Shown: positions 44,787 to 54,274 of the stretch, in pieces | Position numbering within the stretch: position 1 is the stretch's first letter | Layout: the number at the start of each line of letters is the position of its first letter | DNA from: Dactylosporangium sucinum | GTDB lineage: Bacteria; Actinomycetota; Actinomycetes; Mycobacteriales; Micromonosporaceae | Length of the DNA stretch: 64,000 bases | Direction of reading: 5' to 3' | Assembly: GCF_014647515.1 (NCBI RefSeq) | Contig: NZ_BMPI01000008.1 | Location: 43,429-107,428, forward strand | The notes under the pieces: generated by a model | Told to the model about the DNA's origin: nothing | Databases searched by the model: none | The model's input: the letters and a program-made list of their open reading frames with translations, nothing else | Program-made: the position numbers and the translations under genes

Positions 44787-45790
44787 GATGCGTGCCCCTG
44801 TTCGATGACGTCGCCCTGCGGGACCGGCAGCGGGTCGGCCGGCCACTCGGAGTTGTCGACAGGACGCAGCTGGCCGCGGCGCGGGCCGCCGCCGGTCAGG
44901 TTCAGGAACGCGTCCTCCAGCTGCGCGACCGGCGACAGCTCGCGGACCCAGAAGTCGTTGACGCCCAGCGCGCGGGAGATCCACGCCGGGTCGGCCAGGT
45001 CGTGCACGATGATGTGGTCCGCCGCCAGCGTGACCTGCGCGCCGGCCTCGCTGAGGATGTGCGCGGCCTCGCGGTGGTTGTCGACGCGAACGCGATACGT
45101 CCCCTGGTCGTTGGCCGCGAGCACCTGCGCGACCGGCCCGGCGCCGACCCGGCGCCCGCGGGAGATGATCGTGACCGAGTCGCAGATCTGCTGGATCTCG
45201 GCCAGGATGTGGCTGGAGATCACGATCGTCATGCCCCGCTCGGCCTGCTCGCGCAGCAGGTCGCGCATCTCGCGGATGCCGGCCGGGTCGAGCCCGTTGT
45301 TCGGCTCGTCGAGGATCAGCAGCTCGGGGTCCTTGAGCAGGGCCGAGGCGACGGCCAGCCGCTGGCGCATGCCCAACGAATACGACTTGATCTCGTCCTC
45401 GGCCCGGCTGGCCAGCCCGACCTGGTCGAGCACGATGCCGATCCGGTCCTTCGGCACGCCGCCGGCCTTCGCCAGGATCGAGAGCGTCTTGTACCCCGAG
45501 AAGTTGCCGAAGAACGCCGGCGCCTCCACGATCGCGCCGACCCGCGGCGCCACCCTCGGCAACGCCCGCGGAACGGTCTCGCCCAGGATGCTCATGTGCC
45601 CGGCGTCGGGCCGCAAGAGCCCGAGCAGCGTCTTGAGCGCGGTGCTCTTGCCGGAGCCGTTCGGACCGAGGAAGCCGTGGATCTCTCCCCGCTCGACCAC
45701 CATGTCGAGTTTGTCGAGCGCCACCCGCGGCTTGCCGAACAGGCTCTGGTAGGTCTTCACGAGACCGGAGATTTCCAGTGCGGCAGTCAT
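44783..45790 (-). CDS. ABC-2 type transporter ATPase
   Basis: 335 residues. Walker A GPNGSGKST, signature YSLGMRQR, Walker B LLILDEPNNGLDP and switch VISSHIL mark a DrrA/CcmA/BcrA-type exporter ATPase. A ~110-residue C-terminal extension (from ANDQGTYRVRVDNHREAAHI) is typical of the class. ATG at 45790; its stop overlaps the permease start. It is divergent from the ATPase at 45870 with an 80-bp gap that must hold both promoters. Confidence 0.9.
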   Translation of the reverse strand: MTAALEISGLVKTYQSLFGKPRVALDKLDMVVERGEIHGFLGPNGSGKSTALKTLLGLLRPDAGHMSILGETVPRALPRVAPRVGAIVEAPAFFGNFSGYKTLSILAKAGGVPKDRIGIVLDQVGLASRAEDEIKSYSLGMRQRLAVASALLKDPELLILDEPNNGLDPAGIREMRDLLREQAERGMTIVISSHILAEIQQICDSVTIISRGRRVGAGPVAQVLAANDQGTYRVRVDNHREAAHILSEAGAQVTLAADHIIVHDLADPAWISRALGVNDFWVRELSPVAQLEDAFLNLTGGGPRRGQLRPVDNSEWPADPLPVPQGDVIEQGHAS

Positions 45791-45869
45791 CAGCGCGCAC
45801 TGTACGTGTTCTTTGTCGCTTGTGGTGCCCCGCCATCCATCTACGCCTGTCGCGTGGTTGGATTGGCAC

Positions 45870-46652
<783 letters not shown>

Positions 46653-46748
46653 CCCCCGCGAGCCTCGCGGCCACCCCCTCGGCCCGCTCTGCGCCGCGCC
46701 GAGGGGTCATCCCCGCGCCGGCACGGCCGCCCGTCGCCCGCCCGTGCC

Positions 46749-46824
46749 CACCGCGCGCCTGCCCGTGCCCGCCCGCGCCACCGCGCGCCTGCCCGTGCCC
46801 GCCCGCGCCACCGCGCGCCTGCCA
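46749..46824. repeat. 30-bp tandem repeat
   Basis: Two identical 30-bp units (46749-46778, 46779-46808) and a partial third, each holding CACCGCGCGCCTGCCCGTGC. Ends 6 bp before the family B inverted repeat. Confidence 0.9.
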
Positions 46825-46830
46825 CGAGCG

Positions 46831-46905
46831 CGCGATCTTGAAGTTGTGGTCCCGGACATATCCGACATCGGCCGATAAAGCGGGGACCACAACTCCAAGA
46901 TCGCG
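46831..46905. repeat. Inverted repeat family B, copy 2
   Basis: Arms CGCGATCTTGAAGTTGTGGT and its near-complement (25 bp, ends 46905) flank a centre with GGACATATCCGACATCGG. Arms match copy 1 at 20773. In a convergent interval, so a terminator role is possible. Confidence 0.85.
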
Positions 46906-46920
46906 GGCCGCAACGGCGGC

Positions 46921-47085
46921 GCGCGCAACGGCGGGCCGCAGTGGCGTGGCGTGCAGCGGCGGGGGCCGCAGTGGCGTGCCCTGGCGTGCCGTGCCGTGCC
47001 CTGGCGTGCCGTGGCGTGCCGTGGCGTGGCGTGGCGTGCCGTGGCGTGGCGTGCAGTGGCGGGCAGTGGGCGGGCGGACGTGCCG
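46921..47085. repeat. Degenerate GTGGCGTGCC tandem tract
   Basis: Many overlapping 10-bp units (GTGGCGTGCC, GTGCCGTGCC, GTGGCGTGGC) running up to the enoyl-CoA hydratase stop at 47091. No coding signal. Confidence 0.8.
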
Positions 47086-47090
47086 GCGCG

Positions 47091-47876
47091 CTAGCGGCCC
47101 GTGAACTTCGGCTTGCGCTTCTCGACGAAGGCGTTCATGCCCTCCGCCTTGTCCTCCGTCGCGAACAGCGCCGCGAACAGCTCGCTCTCCCAGCGCAGCG
47201 CCGACGCCAGGTCCAGGTCCAGGCCGCCGTCCACGGCCAGCTTCGCGGCGCGCAGGGCCAGGGCCGGGCCGTCGACGTAGCGGCGGACCATCTCGACCGC
47301 CGTCGAGTACACCTCCTCGGCCGGGACCACCTTGTCGACCAGGCCGATCGCGAGCGCCTCCTCGGCCTTCACGAAGCGGCCCGACATGACCAGGTCCTTC
47401 GCGCGGGCCGGGCCGATCAGGCGGGCGAGGCGCTGCGTGCCGCCCGCGCCCGGGATGATGCCGAGCGTGATCTCGGGCTGGCCCAGGGTCGCGTCGGCGG
47501 CGGCCACCCGCCAGTCGGCGGTGAGGGCGAGCTCGCAGCCGCCGCCCAGGGCGTACCCGTTGATCGCCGCCACGACCGGCTTGGGGATGCGGGCGACGGC
47601 GTCGAAGGCGCTGCTGAGGTTCTGGGCCCGCGCGGCCATCGCGGAGTAGCCCATCAGGGCCATCTCCTTGATGTCGGCGCCGGCCGCGAAGACCTTCGGG
47701 CCGCCGTAGATGACCACGGCCCGGACCTCCGGGTCCGCGGAGAACTGCCGCGCGGCGTCCCGCAGCTCCTCCTGGACCTGCGTGTTCAGCGCGTTCATCG
47801 GCGGACGGTCCAGGCGGATCGTGCCGATGCCATCGGCAATCTCCAATTGGACGAGCGGGGTCTGCTTCTCGGTCAT
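47091..47876 (-). CDS. Enoyl-CoA hydratase/isomerase family protein
   Basis: 261 residues of the crotonase fold. IRLDRPPMNALNTQVQEEL, the oxyanion segment FAAGADIKEM, NGYALGGGCELALTADWRVA and the catalytic-Glu region LGQPEITLGIIPGAGGTQRL are intact, so both catalytic Glu residues appear present. It hydrates 2-enoyl-CoA in fatty-acid oxidation or the crotonyl-CoA branch. ATG at 47876 follows GAGGAGA. Monocistronic and 65 bp divergent from the small membrane gene at 47941. Confidence 0.92.
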   Translation of the reverse strand: MTEKQTPLVQLEIADGIGTIRLDRPPMNALNTQVQEELRDAARQFSADPEVRAVVIYGGPKVFAAGADIKEMALMGYSAMAARAQNLSSAFDAVARIPKPVVAAINGYALGGGCELALTADWRVAAADATLGQPEITLGIIPGAGGTQRLARLIGPARAKDLVMSGRFVKAEEALAIGLVDKVVPAEEVYSTAVEMVRRYVDGPALALRAAKLAVDGGLDLDLASALRWESELFAALFATEDKAEGMNAFVEKRKPKFTGR

Positions 47877-47940
47877 CCAGTGTCTCCTCAACGTCGTTGT
47901 CGTTGCCCGCAGCGTATTCCGGCGTACCGTCAGAGATGCG

Positions 47941-48411
47941 ATGGCTACCACTTACTACCGCGACAACGTGGTGCACGTCAGCTCCGGCGGTGTGCAAGTC
48001 GACACCGCCTGGTATCCGCTGCACAGCCTCGACTACGTCTGGCACCGCCGGACCGGCCGGCTCCGGCACGGCCTCTACATGCTGTTCACCCGCGGCGGGG
48101 CGGTGGTCGTCGTCATCGGCCTGCTGGTCGGCGCCGGCCTGCTCGCCCGCCGGATCGACTTCTCGGGTGAGGAGCGGACGATGCACATCGCCGGCGGCAT
48201 CCTCGGCGTGGTGGTCATCGGCGGCATCGTCGCGTTCAGCGTCGAAGGGCTGCTCGACCTGCTCGATCGCGCCCACGACCACGGCAAGGGCGTGCACGAG
48301 ATCTGGGTGCGCACCGGCGGCGGAGAGATAATGATCTATTCGACCACCGACTCCCCGAAGTTCGGTCAGATCTACCGAGCCCTGCAGCGGGCGGTCGAAC
48401 AGGCGGCCTAA
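47941..48411 (+). CDS. Small two-helix membrane protein (DUF6232-like)
   Basis: 156 residues. An N-terminal ~50-residue soluble segment (TTYYRDNVVHVSSGGVQVDT, then YPLHSLDYVWHRRTGRL) precedes two transmembrane helices (about 53-70 and 82-101) and a short C-terminal domain. The pattern fits the DUF6232 family; function unknown. ATG at 47941. A TACCGT hexamer (47925-47930) about 10 bases upstream may be its -10, so the message would be nearly leaderless. Its TAA stop is the first three bases of a long inverted repeat. Confidence 0.75.
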   Translation: MATTYYRDNVVHVSSGGVQVDTAWYPLHSLDYVWHRRTGRLRHGLYMLFTRGGAVVVVIGLLVGAGLLARRIDFSGEERTMHIAGGILGVVVIGGIVAFSVEGLLDLLDRAHDHGKGVHEIWVRTGGGEIMIYSTTDSPKFGQIYRALQRAVEQAA

Positions 48412-48574
48412 GGCCTGTTGCATCACTGGGGCGGGCTGCGGCGGGCCCAGTTTTCCGTCTGGCGCCACCCCGCGAAAGCCGGGTTACAACACCGGTAGCC
48501 AGGCTTCCGCGGGGCGACGCCAGGCGAAATCTGGACTCCGCCTCGCTCCGACCCCAGTGATGCAACAGGCCTTA
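48409..48574. repeat. 166-bp nested inverted repeat (MITE-like or terminator)
   Basis: Perfect 23-bp terminal arms, 48409-48431 (beginning TAAGGCCTGTTGCATCACTG) and 48552-48574. An inner pair (about 48460-48480 and 48502-48522, three mismatches in 21) makes a second stem. It includes the stop codon of the upstream gene. No transposase and no obvious target duplication. Confidence 0.8.
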
Positions 48575-48607
48575 GCCGCGGGCCGGTCTGATCGGCAGGG
48601 CAGGGCC

Positions 48608-48613
48608 TACACT
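48608..48613 (+). promoter_or_regulatory. Leaderless-type -10 (TACACT)
   Basis: TANNNT hexamer 7 bases before the ATG at 48621, with no ribosome site between, the usual arrangement for a leaderless actinobacterial message. The -35 is not evident. Confidence 0.45.
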
Positions 48614-48620
48614 CGCGGGC

Positions 48621-50594
48621 ATGGTGGCCTTGGGTGTCGACTTCGGTACGTCGCACACCGTGGCGGTCGCCCGCTGGCCGGACGGGCGGGTGCGGCCACT
48701 GCTGTTCGACGGGTCGCCGCTGCTGCCCTCCGCCGTGTTCGGGCCGGCGGACGAGACCGCGCTCGTCGTCGGGCGTGACGCAGTCCACAGCGCGCGGCGG
48801 GAGCCGTCGCAGTTCGAGCCCAACCCGAAGCGGCGCATCGACGACGGCACCGTGCTCCTCGGCGAGCGGAGCGTCGCCGTCCAGGATCTGATGGTCGCGG
48901 TCTTCGAGCGGGTCCTCGCCGAGTTCAGCCGCACCGCCGGCGGGCCGCCGTCCGCGGTCACGGTGACCCACCCGGCCGGCTGGGCCGCCACCCGGCGCAA
49001 GGCGTTGTCGGATGCGGTGCTGGCGGCCGGCCTTCCCGATCCCGCCCTGGTCCCCGAGCCCGTGGCCGCCGCGACGTACTTCGTCCGGGTCCTCAAGCAC
49101 ATGGTGCCGGTCGGTTCGTCCGTCGTCGTGTACGACCTGGGCGCCGGGACCTTCGACGGCAGCGTCGTCGCCCGCACCGCGGAGGGCTTCGAGGTCCGCT
49201 CCGTCGGCGGCCGCGACGACCTCGGCGGGCTCGACTTCGACGAGGCCGTGCTCACCCTGATCGGGCGGTCGGTGCCGGCCGACGGCTGGCGGCGCCTCAC
49301 CGCGCCGGAGTCGATCGAGGAGGCGCGGGCCGCCCGGGTGCTGCGTGACGAGGCCCGCGAGGCGAAGGAGCGGCTCTCCCGGACGTCGGCGGTGACGGTA
49401 CTGGTGCCGCTCCTCGATCTCGACGTGCCCCTCACGCGCGAGGAGTTCGAGGCCGCCGCCCGCCCGCTCGTGGAGCGCTCGGTGCGGGTCCTCACCGAGA
49501 CGGTCCGCCTGTCGAAGGTCACGTCCGACCAGCTCGCCGGGATCTTCCTGGTCGGCGGGGCCAGCCAGATCCCGCTGGTCGCCACCGAGCTGCACCGCGC
49601 CTTCGGCCGCGCGCCGGTGATGATCGAGCAGCCGGAGCTGGTCGTCGCCGAGGGCAGCGTGCTCGTCGGCCCCGCCGTCCCGCCGCGCCCGAGGAAGGCA
49701 TCCGCCGTCCGCCCGCCGCACGTCACCGGCGGCCAGGTCCTGCCCGGCGCGGCACCGCTCACCACCGGCAGCCCGATCCACGCCGGCCCCTCGCCGCACG
49801 TCACCGGCAGCCCGGTGCCGCCGGCCGCGACCAGCCCCGCGCCGCCCGTTCCGGCCCCGCCGGCCGCCGCGAACCCGGCGCTGCCGGTCCCGATCAGCCC
49901 GGTGAGCCCGGCCAGTGGTCAGGTCCGGCCGATGAGCCCGCCCGCCCAGCGGCACCCGGTCTCGCCGCCGCCGATGCACGGCCGGCCGATGCCGCCGCGG
50001 CCCGGCCCGCCGATGTATCCGCAGCCGATGTACGCGCCGCCGCCGCAGGTGGTGTACGTCCCGCAGCCCGTCTACGTGCCGGTGATGCCCGTGGTGCCGA
50101 TGGTGCCGCCGATCCCGTGGCGGCCGCCGCCGTGGACCATCCGGGTGCCGGCCGGGTTCATGACGCTGTACGCGGTGCTGCTGTTCATCGTCCTGCCGTT
50201 CGCGGTCATCCTTGGGGTGATCGACCAGCCACCGACCGACCCGACGCCGCGGGCCGAGTGGGACGCCATGCAGCAGGACTCGCTGACCACCGCCGTCCTC
50301 TGCGTGATCCTCGCGTCCCTGCTGATCCACGCCGCCCGGTGGCTGCGGCGGGGAAAGAGGGGCCACCTGTGGTACCCGCTGGGGCTGTGCATGTTGTTCG
50401 CCGTGGTGGCGGTGTTCAACTCGTACTCGCAGATCGCCGTCCAGATCATGGCCGTCGCGTTCCTGACCTCGTCGCTGTTGCTGCTGCTGCCGAGCGCCCG
50501 GGCGTGGGTCCGCCGGCCGCCGAAACCGCCCAAGCCCCCGAAGAGCACGCCGCCGCCACCCGTGGGCGACGCGGCCGAGGGCGCGGCCGGGTAG
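48621..50594 (+). CDS. Membrane-anchored Hsp70-like protein (ATPase domain, Pro-rich linker, four helices)
   Basis: 657 residues. The Hsp70/actin-type ATPase domain (about 1-355) has GVDFGTSHTVAVARWPDG (phosphate 1), VVVYDLGAGTFDGSVVARTA (phosphate 2) and GIFLVGGASQIPLV (adenosine). There is no DnaK substrate-binding domain. Instead a Pro/Ala linker (about 360-510, with PVPPA, PPMYPQP repeats) leads to four predicted transmembrane helices at about 513-535, 554-575, 582-600 and 605-626 and a Pro/Lys tail. It is a tandem paralogue of the gene at 50619. Function unknown; a membrane-tethered ATPase sensor or chaperone is inference. Confidence 0.82.
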   Translation: MVALGVDFGTSHTVAVARWPDGRVRPLLFDGSPLLPSAVFGPADETALVVGRDAVHSARREPSQFEPNPKRRIDDGTVLLGERSVAVQDLMVAVFERVLAEFSRTAGGPPSAVTVTHPAGWAATRRKALSDAVLAAGLPDPALVPEPVAAATYFVRVLKHMVPVGSSVVVYDLGAGTFDGSVVARTAEGFEVRSVGGRDDLGGLDFDEAVLTLIGRSVPADGWRRLTAPESIEEARAARVLRDEAREAKERLSRTSAVTVLVPLLDLDVPLTREEFEAAARPLVERSVRVLTETVRLSKVTSDQLAGIFLVGGASQIPLVATELHRAFGRAPVMIEQPELVVAEGSVLVGPAVPPRPRKASAVRPPHVTGGQVLPGAAPLTTGSPIHAGPSPHVTGSPVPPAATSPAPPVPAPPAAANPALPVPISPVSPASGQVRPMSPPAQRHPVSPPPMHGRPMPPRPGPPMYPQPMYAPPPQVVYVPQPVYVPVMPVVPMVPPIPWRPPPWTIRVPAGFMTLYAVLLFIVLPFAVILGVIDQPPTDPTPRAEWDAMQQDSLTTAVLCVILASLLIHAARWLRRGKRGHLWYPLGLCMLFAVVAVFNSYSQIAVQIMAVAFLTSSLLLLLPSARAWVRRPPKPPKPPKSTPPPPVGDAAEGAAG

Positions 50595-50605
50595 TGCCCG
50601 CGGCC

Positions 50606-50611
50606 TAGACT
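50606..50611 (+). promoter_or_regulatory. Leaderless-type -10 (TAGACT)
   Basis: TANNNT hexamer 7 bases before the ATG at 50619; no ribosome site. It suggests that the second Hsp70-like gene has its own promoter in the 24-bp gap after the first. Confidence 0.45.
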
Positions 50612-50618
50612 CCAGGGC

Positions 50619-52619
50619 ATGCCTACGCCAGGGATCCGGCTCGGTGTCGACTTCGGCACCTCCAACACCGTCGCGGTGGTGCGGTGGCCGGACGGGCGCT
50701 CGCGTCCGCTGCTGTTCGACGGCTCGCCGCTGCTGCCCTCGGCCGTCTACGCCGAGCCCGACGGGACGATCGTCGTCGGCCGCGACGCGGTGCACAGCGC
50801 GCGGCGGGAGCCGGCGCGCTTCGAGCCCAACCCGAAGCGGCGCATCGACGAGGGCACGGTGCTGCTCGGCGACCGCGAGCTGCCGGTCGGCGAGCTGGTC
50901 GCCGCCGTGCTGCGGCGGGTGTACGACGAGTGGACCCGCACCGTCGGCGGCGCCCCGCCGGACGTCACCGTGACCTGCCCGGCGTCGTGGGGCGCGACCC
51001 GCCGGCTGGTGATCTCCGACGCGGCGGCCGCCGCCGGGCTGGGCAACGTGCGGATGGTGCCCGAGCCGGTCGCCGCCGCCGCGTACTTCACCCAGGTCCT
51101 CGGCCACGACGTGCCGGTCGGCTCGGTCGTCGTCGTGCACGACTTCGGCGCGGGCACGTTCGACGCCAGCGTCGTCGCCCGCACCGCCGAGGGCTTCGAG
51201 GTGCTCGCCGTCGACGGCCGCGACGACATCGGCGGCATCGACGTCGACAACGCGATCGTCGCCCACTTCGGCACGATCTGCGCCCCGGAGGCCCCCGAGG
51301 GCTGGCAGCGCCTGATGCAGCCGGCGACCATCGAGGACCGCCGCCACCGCCGGATGCTGTGGGACGACGCCCGCGTGGCCAAGGAGCGGCTGTCCCGCCA
51401 GCCGGCCGCCGACCTGAACATCCCGCTGCTCAACCGCGACGTCCACCTGACCCGGGAGGAGCTGGAGCGGCTGGCCCAGCCGCTGATCAAGCAGACGGTC
51501 CGGGTGACCCAGGGCGTCATCCGCTGGTCGCAGCTCGCCCAGGACCGCATCGCCGGCGTGTTCCTCGTCGGCGGCTCCAGCCGGATGCCCCTGGTGGCGA
51601 CGTTGCTGCACCGCGAGCTCGGGAACGCTCCGGTCGCCATCGAGCAGCCCGAGCTCGTCGTCGCCGAGGGCGGCACGCTCGCCGGCTTCACGGCCACCCC
51701 GGCCAGCGCCGCGCCGCCGGTCCCGGGCCCGTCGACGGGCCTCTTCCCGCGCCTTCCCGGATTCGACGCGCCGCCCCCGCCACCGGCTCAGCCGCCGGTG
51801 GGTCAGCCCGTCAGCCCGGTCGCCGTGCCCGCCGGCCCGGTGTCGGCCCCGCCGTCGAGCGGCCCGCCGGTCGCCGAGCCGCTGTGGCCGGACGCCCCCG
51901 ATATCACGCCGGTCTCCGGCACCCCGGTGTCGAGCGGCTCGTCGCCCGCCCATCCGGTGTCGGCCCCGCCGCCGGGCGGGGGCGGCTACTCGACGCCGCC
52001 ACCCGGGAACTTCGCCGCACCGCCGGTCTCGGCCCCGCCGGGCGCCTACGCACAGGGCGGCCCGGTGTCGGCGCCACCGGCAACGTACGGCCAGCCACCG
52101 ATGAGCGCCCCACCCGCGAGCGGCCCGCCGGCAACCTACGCCCCGCCGCCCAGCAGCGCCCCGCCGGCGAGCTACAGCCAGCCACCCGCGAGCTGGGGCC
52201 AGCCGCCGAGCAGCGCCCCGCCCGCCAACCCGCCGCGCGGCGGGCAGACCTACCGCTCCGGCCAGCAGCAACCGCCGAAGGCCGGCCCCGTGTACCAGGC
52301 CGGCGTCGCCTCCGGCCGCCCGGTGTCCCCGGCCGTCCCGCCCGAGCCGGCCACCCGCTACGACGAGCGGGGCATGCCGCTGCGCCTCGACCCGGAGCCG
52401 GTCCCGACCCGCATCGCCCAGCCGGCAAAGCCGAGCCGGCCCGCCCCGCGCGAGCCGTATCGGCGCAAGCGCGGCCCGTTCGCCCGCTTCATGCTTGGCC
52501 TGTTCGTCACCGTGCTGCTGGTCGTCACGCCGCTCACCGCGGGGTACGTGGCCTACTACCTCACCACCGACGAGTGGCCCCCGCCCGTCAACGGGTGGAT
52601 CGACAGCACGGGACGGTGA
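50619..52619 (+). CDS. Membrane-anchored Hsp70-like protein (ATPase domain, Pro-rich linker, one helix)
   Basis: 666 residues. The ATPase domain (about 1-360) is closely similar to that of the preceding gene (GVDFGTSNTVAVVRWPDG, VVVVHDFGAGTFDASVVART, VFLVGGSSRMPLV). Then comes a ~250-residue Pro/Ser/Ala linker with PVSAPP, ATYGQPP and SSAPPA repeats. A single C-terminal helix (about 624-648) and a short ~18-residue outside tail (DEWPPPVNGWIDSTGR) end the protein. The two paralogues differ in their anchors, which suggests duplication followed by exchange of C-terminal modules. No DnaJ or GrpE partner nearby. Function unknown. Confidence 0.82.
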   Translation: MPTPGIRLGVDFGTSNTVAVVRWPDGRSRPLLFDGSPLLPSAVYAEPDGTIVVGRDAVHSARREPARFEPNPKRRIDEGTVLLGDRELPVGELVAAVLRRVYDEWTRTVGGAPPDVTVTCPASWGATRRLVISDAAAAAGLGNVRMVPEPVAAAAYFTQVLGHDVPVGSVVVVHDFGAGTFDASVVARTAEGFEVLAVDGRDDIGGIDVDNAIVAHFGTICAPEAPEGWQRLMQPATIEDRRHRRMLWDDARVAKERLSRQPAADLNIPLLNRDVHLTREELERLAQPLIKQTVRVTQGVIRWSQLAQDRIAGVFLVGGSSRMPLVATLLHRELGNAPVAIEQPELVVAEGGTLAGFTATPASAAPPVPGPSTGLFPRLPGFDAPPPPPAQPPVGQPVSPVAVPAGPVSAPPSSGPPVAEPLWPDAPDITPVSGTPVSSGSSPAHPVSAPPPGGGGYSTPPPGNFAAPPVSAPPGAYAQGGPVSAPPATYGQPPMSAPPASGPPATYAPPPSSAPPASYSQPPASWGQPPSSAPPANPPRGGQTYRSGQQQPPKAGPVYQAGVASGRPVSPAVPPEPATRYDERGMPLRLDPEPVPTRIAQPAKPSRPAPREPYRRKRGPFARFMLGLFVTVLLVVTPLTAGYVAYYLTTDEWPPPVNGWIDSTGR

Positions 52620-52626
52620 ATATGAG

Positions 52627-52632
52627 TAGCAT
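52627..52632 (+). promoter_or_regulatory. Leaderless-type -10 (TAGCAT)
   Basis: TANNNT hexamer 6 bases before the ATG at 52639. The 14-bp string ATGAGTAGCATTCG around it recurs exactly at 63930-63943. Confidence 0.5.
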
Positions 52633-52638
52633 TCGCGC

Positions 52639-54261
52639 ATGACGCTGATCGACGGGCACGGCGGAGACCTGGCGCTGGCGGCGCTGCGGAGCTTCGGGGT
52701 CGCCGAGATGTTCACGCTCTCCGGTGGGCACGTCTTCCCGCTGTACGACGCGGCCAAGAAGGCCGGTGTGCGGATCGTCGACGTGCGGCACGAGCAGTCC
52801 GCCGTGTTCGCCGCCGAGGCCGTCGCCAAGCTGCAGCGCCGCCCCGGCCTCGCCGTCCTCACCGCCGGGCCGGGCGTGACGAACGGCGTCTCCGGGCTCA
52901 CCAGCGCGATGTTCAACGGCGCCCCGATCGTCGTGCTCGGCGGCCGCGCCCCGCAGTTCCGCTGGGGCTCGGGCAGCCTCCAGGAGATGGACCACCTCCC
53001 CATCGTGCGGGCGGTCACCAAGCACGCCGAGACCATCTTCTCGACCGACGAGGTGTACGCGCGCCTGCAGGCCGCCGCCCTCACCGCGCTGACCCCGCAC
53101 CGCGGACCGGTCTTCGTCGACCTGCCGCTCGAGGTGGTCTTCTCCACCGCGGACGGCATCGATGCGGCGGATGCTCCGGCGGTACCGTCGAGTGAAGCGG
53201 ATCCCGAGGAGGTCCAGCGCGCGGTCAGCCTGCTCGGTGCGGCCGAGCGGCCGGTGATCATCGCGGGATCGGACGTCTGGACCGGCGACGCCACCGCCGC
53301 GCTGCGGGAGGCCGCCGAGGCGCTGCGCATCCCCGTGTTCGCCAACGGCATGGGCCGCGGCACGCTCCCGCCCGACCACCCGCTCGCCTTCGCCCGCGCC
53401 CGCAAGGCCGCGTTCGGCGGCGCCGACGTGATCGCCGTGATCGGCACCCCGCTCGACTTCCGGCTCAACTTCGGCGACTTCGGCAGCGCCCAGGTCGTGC
53501 ACGTCACCGACGCCCCGTCGCAGAAGGCCTCGCACGTCAGCCCGGCCGCCGCGCCGGCGGGTGACCTGCGCCTGATCCTCTCGGCGTTCGCGTCGTACTC
53601 CGGGCTGGTGGCCGACCACGAGCCGTGGATCGCCACCCTGCGCGACGCGGAGAACCTGGCGAAGGCCAAGGAGACGGCCGCGCTGGAGGCGGACGCCGAC
53701 CCGATCAAGCCCAGCCGGGTCTACGGCGAGCTGCGCAAGGTCCTCGCCGACGACGCGGTGACCATCGGCGACGGCGGCGACTTCGTCTCCTACGCCGGCA
53801 AGTACCTCGAGCCGGCCCGCCCCGGCACCTGGCTCGACCCGGGCCCGTACGGCTGCCTCGGCACCGGCATGGGCTACGCGATGGGCGCCCGGATCACGTA
53901 CCCGTCCCGGCAGATCTGCGTGCTCATGGGCGACGGCGCGGCCGGCTTCTCGCTCATGGACGTCGAGTCGCTGGTCCGCCAGGACCTGCCGGTCGTCATC
54001 GTGGTCGGCAACAACGGCATCTGGGGCCTGGAGAAGCACCCGATGCGCAACATGTACGGCTACGACGTCGCCGCCGACCTCCAGCCCGGCCTGCGCTACG
54101 ACGACGTCGTCAAGGCGCTCGGCGGCGCCGGCGAGACGGTCGAGAAGCCGGGCGACCTGGCCGGCGCGCTGACCCGGGCGTTCGACGCGGGCGTGCCGTA
54201 CCTCGTGAACGTGCTCACCGACCCCGAGGACGCCTACCCGCGCTCGTCGGTCCTGGCCTGA
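52639..54261 (+). CDS. ilvG: Acetolactate synthase-like ThDP enzyme (IlvG type)
   Basis: 540-residue thiamine-diphosphate enzyme. The catalytic Glu52 lies in VRHEQSAVFAAEAVAKL, and the ThDP/Mg motif MGDGAAGFSLMDVESLVRQD ends in VVGNNGIWGLEKHPM. It closely follows mycobacterial IlvG (Rv1820, from memory) over its whole length, including DPGPYGCLGTGMGYAM and VNVLTDPEDAYPRSSVLA. Acetolactate synthases join two pyruvates for branched-chain amino acids; the IlvG group is poorly characterised and may act on other 2-keto acids. No small regulatory subunit is adjacent. ATG at 52639 directly follows a -10-like hexamer. Confidence 0.88.
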   Translation: MTLIDGHGGDLALAALRSFGVAEMFTLSGGHVFPLYDAAKKAGVRIVDVRHEQSAVFAAEAVAKLQRRPGLAVLTAGPGVTNGVSGLTSAMFNGAPIVVLGGRAPQFRWGSGSLQEMDHLPIVRAVTKHAETIFSTDEVYARLQAAALTALTPHRGPVFVDLPLEVVFSTADGIDAADAPAVPSSEADPEEVQRAVSLLGAAERPVIIAGSDVWTGDATAALREAAEALRIPVFANGMGRGTLPPDHPLAFARARKAAFGGADVIAVIGTPLDFRLNFGDFGSAQVVHVTDAPSQKASHVSPAAAPAGDLRLILSAFASYSGLVADHEPWIATLRDAENLAKAKETAALEADADPIKPSRVYGELRKVLADDAVTIGDGGDFVSYAGKYLEPARPGTWLDPGPYGCLGTGMGYAMGARITYPSRQICVLMGDGAAGFSLMDVESLVRQDLPVVIVVGNNGIWGLEKHPMRNMYGYDVAADLQPGLRYDDVVKALGGAGETVEKPGDLAGALTRAFDAGVPYLVNVLTDPEDAYPRSSVLA

Positions 54262-54274
54262 ACGTTCCTCGGCC

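Larger units (their letters stand above)
46653..47090. other. 440-bp gene-free convergent spacer with repeats
   Basis: Holds a 30-bp tandem repeat, family B inverted repeat copy 2 and a GTGGCGTGCC-type tandem tract, in that order. No coding signal. Its composition mirrors the 20519-21573 spacer. Confidence 0.7.

Noticed and set aside
46749..47085. CRISPR array or coding repeat protein
   Set aside because: 30-bp units abut directly and no frame is maintained through the tract.
48423..53708. 1761-codon open frame antisense to the Hsp70-like genes and ilvG
   Set aside because: No homology signal; the plus strand encodes three clear proteins with catalytic motifs.
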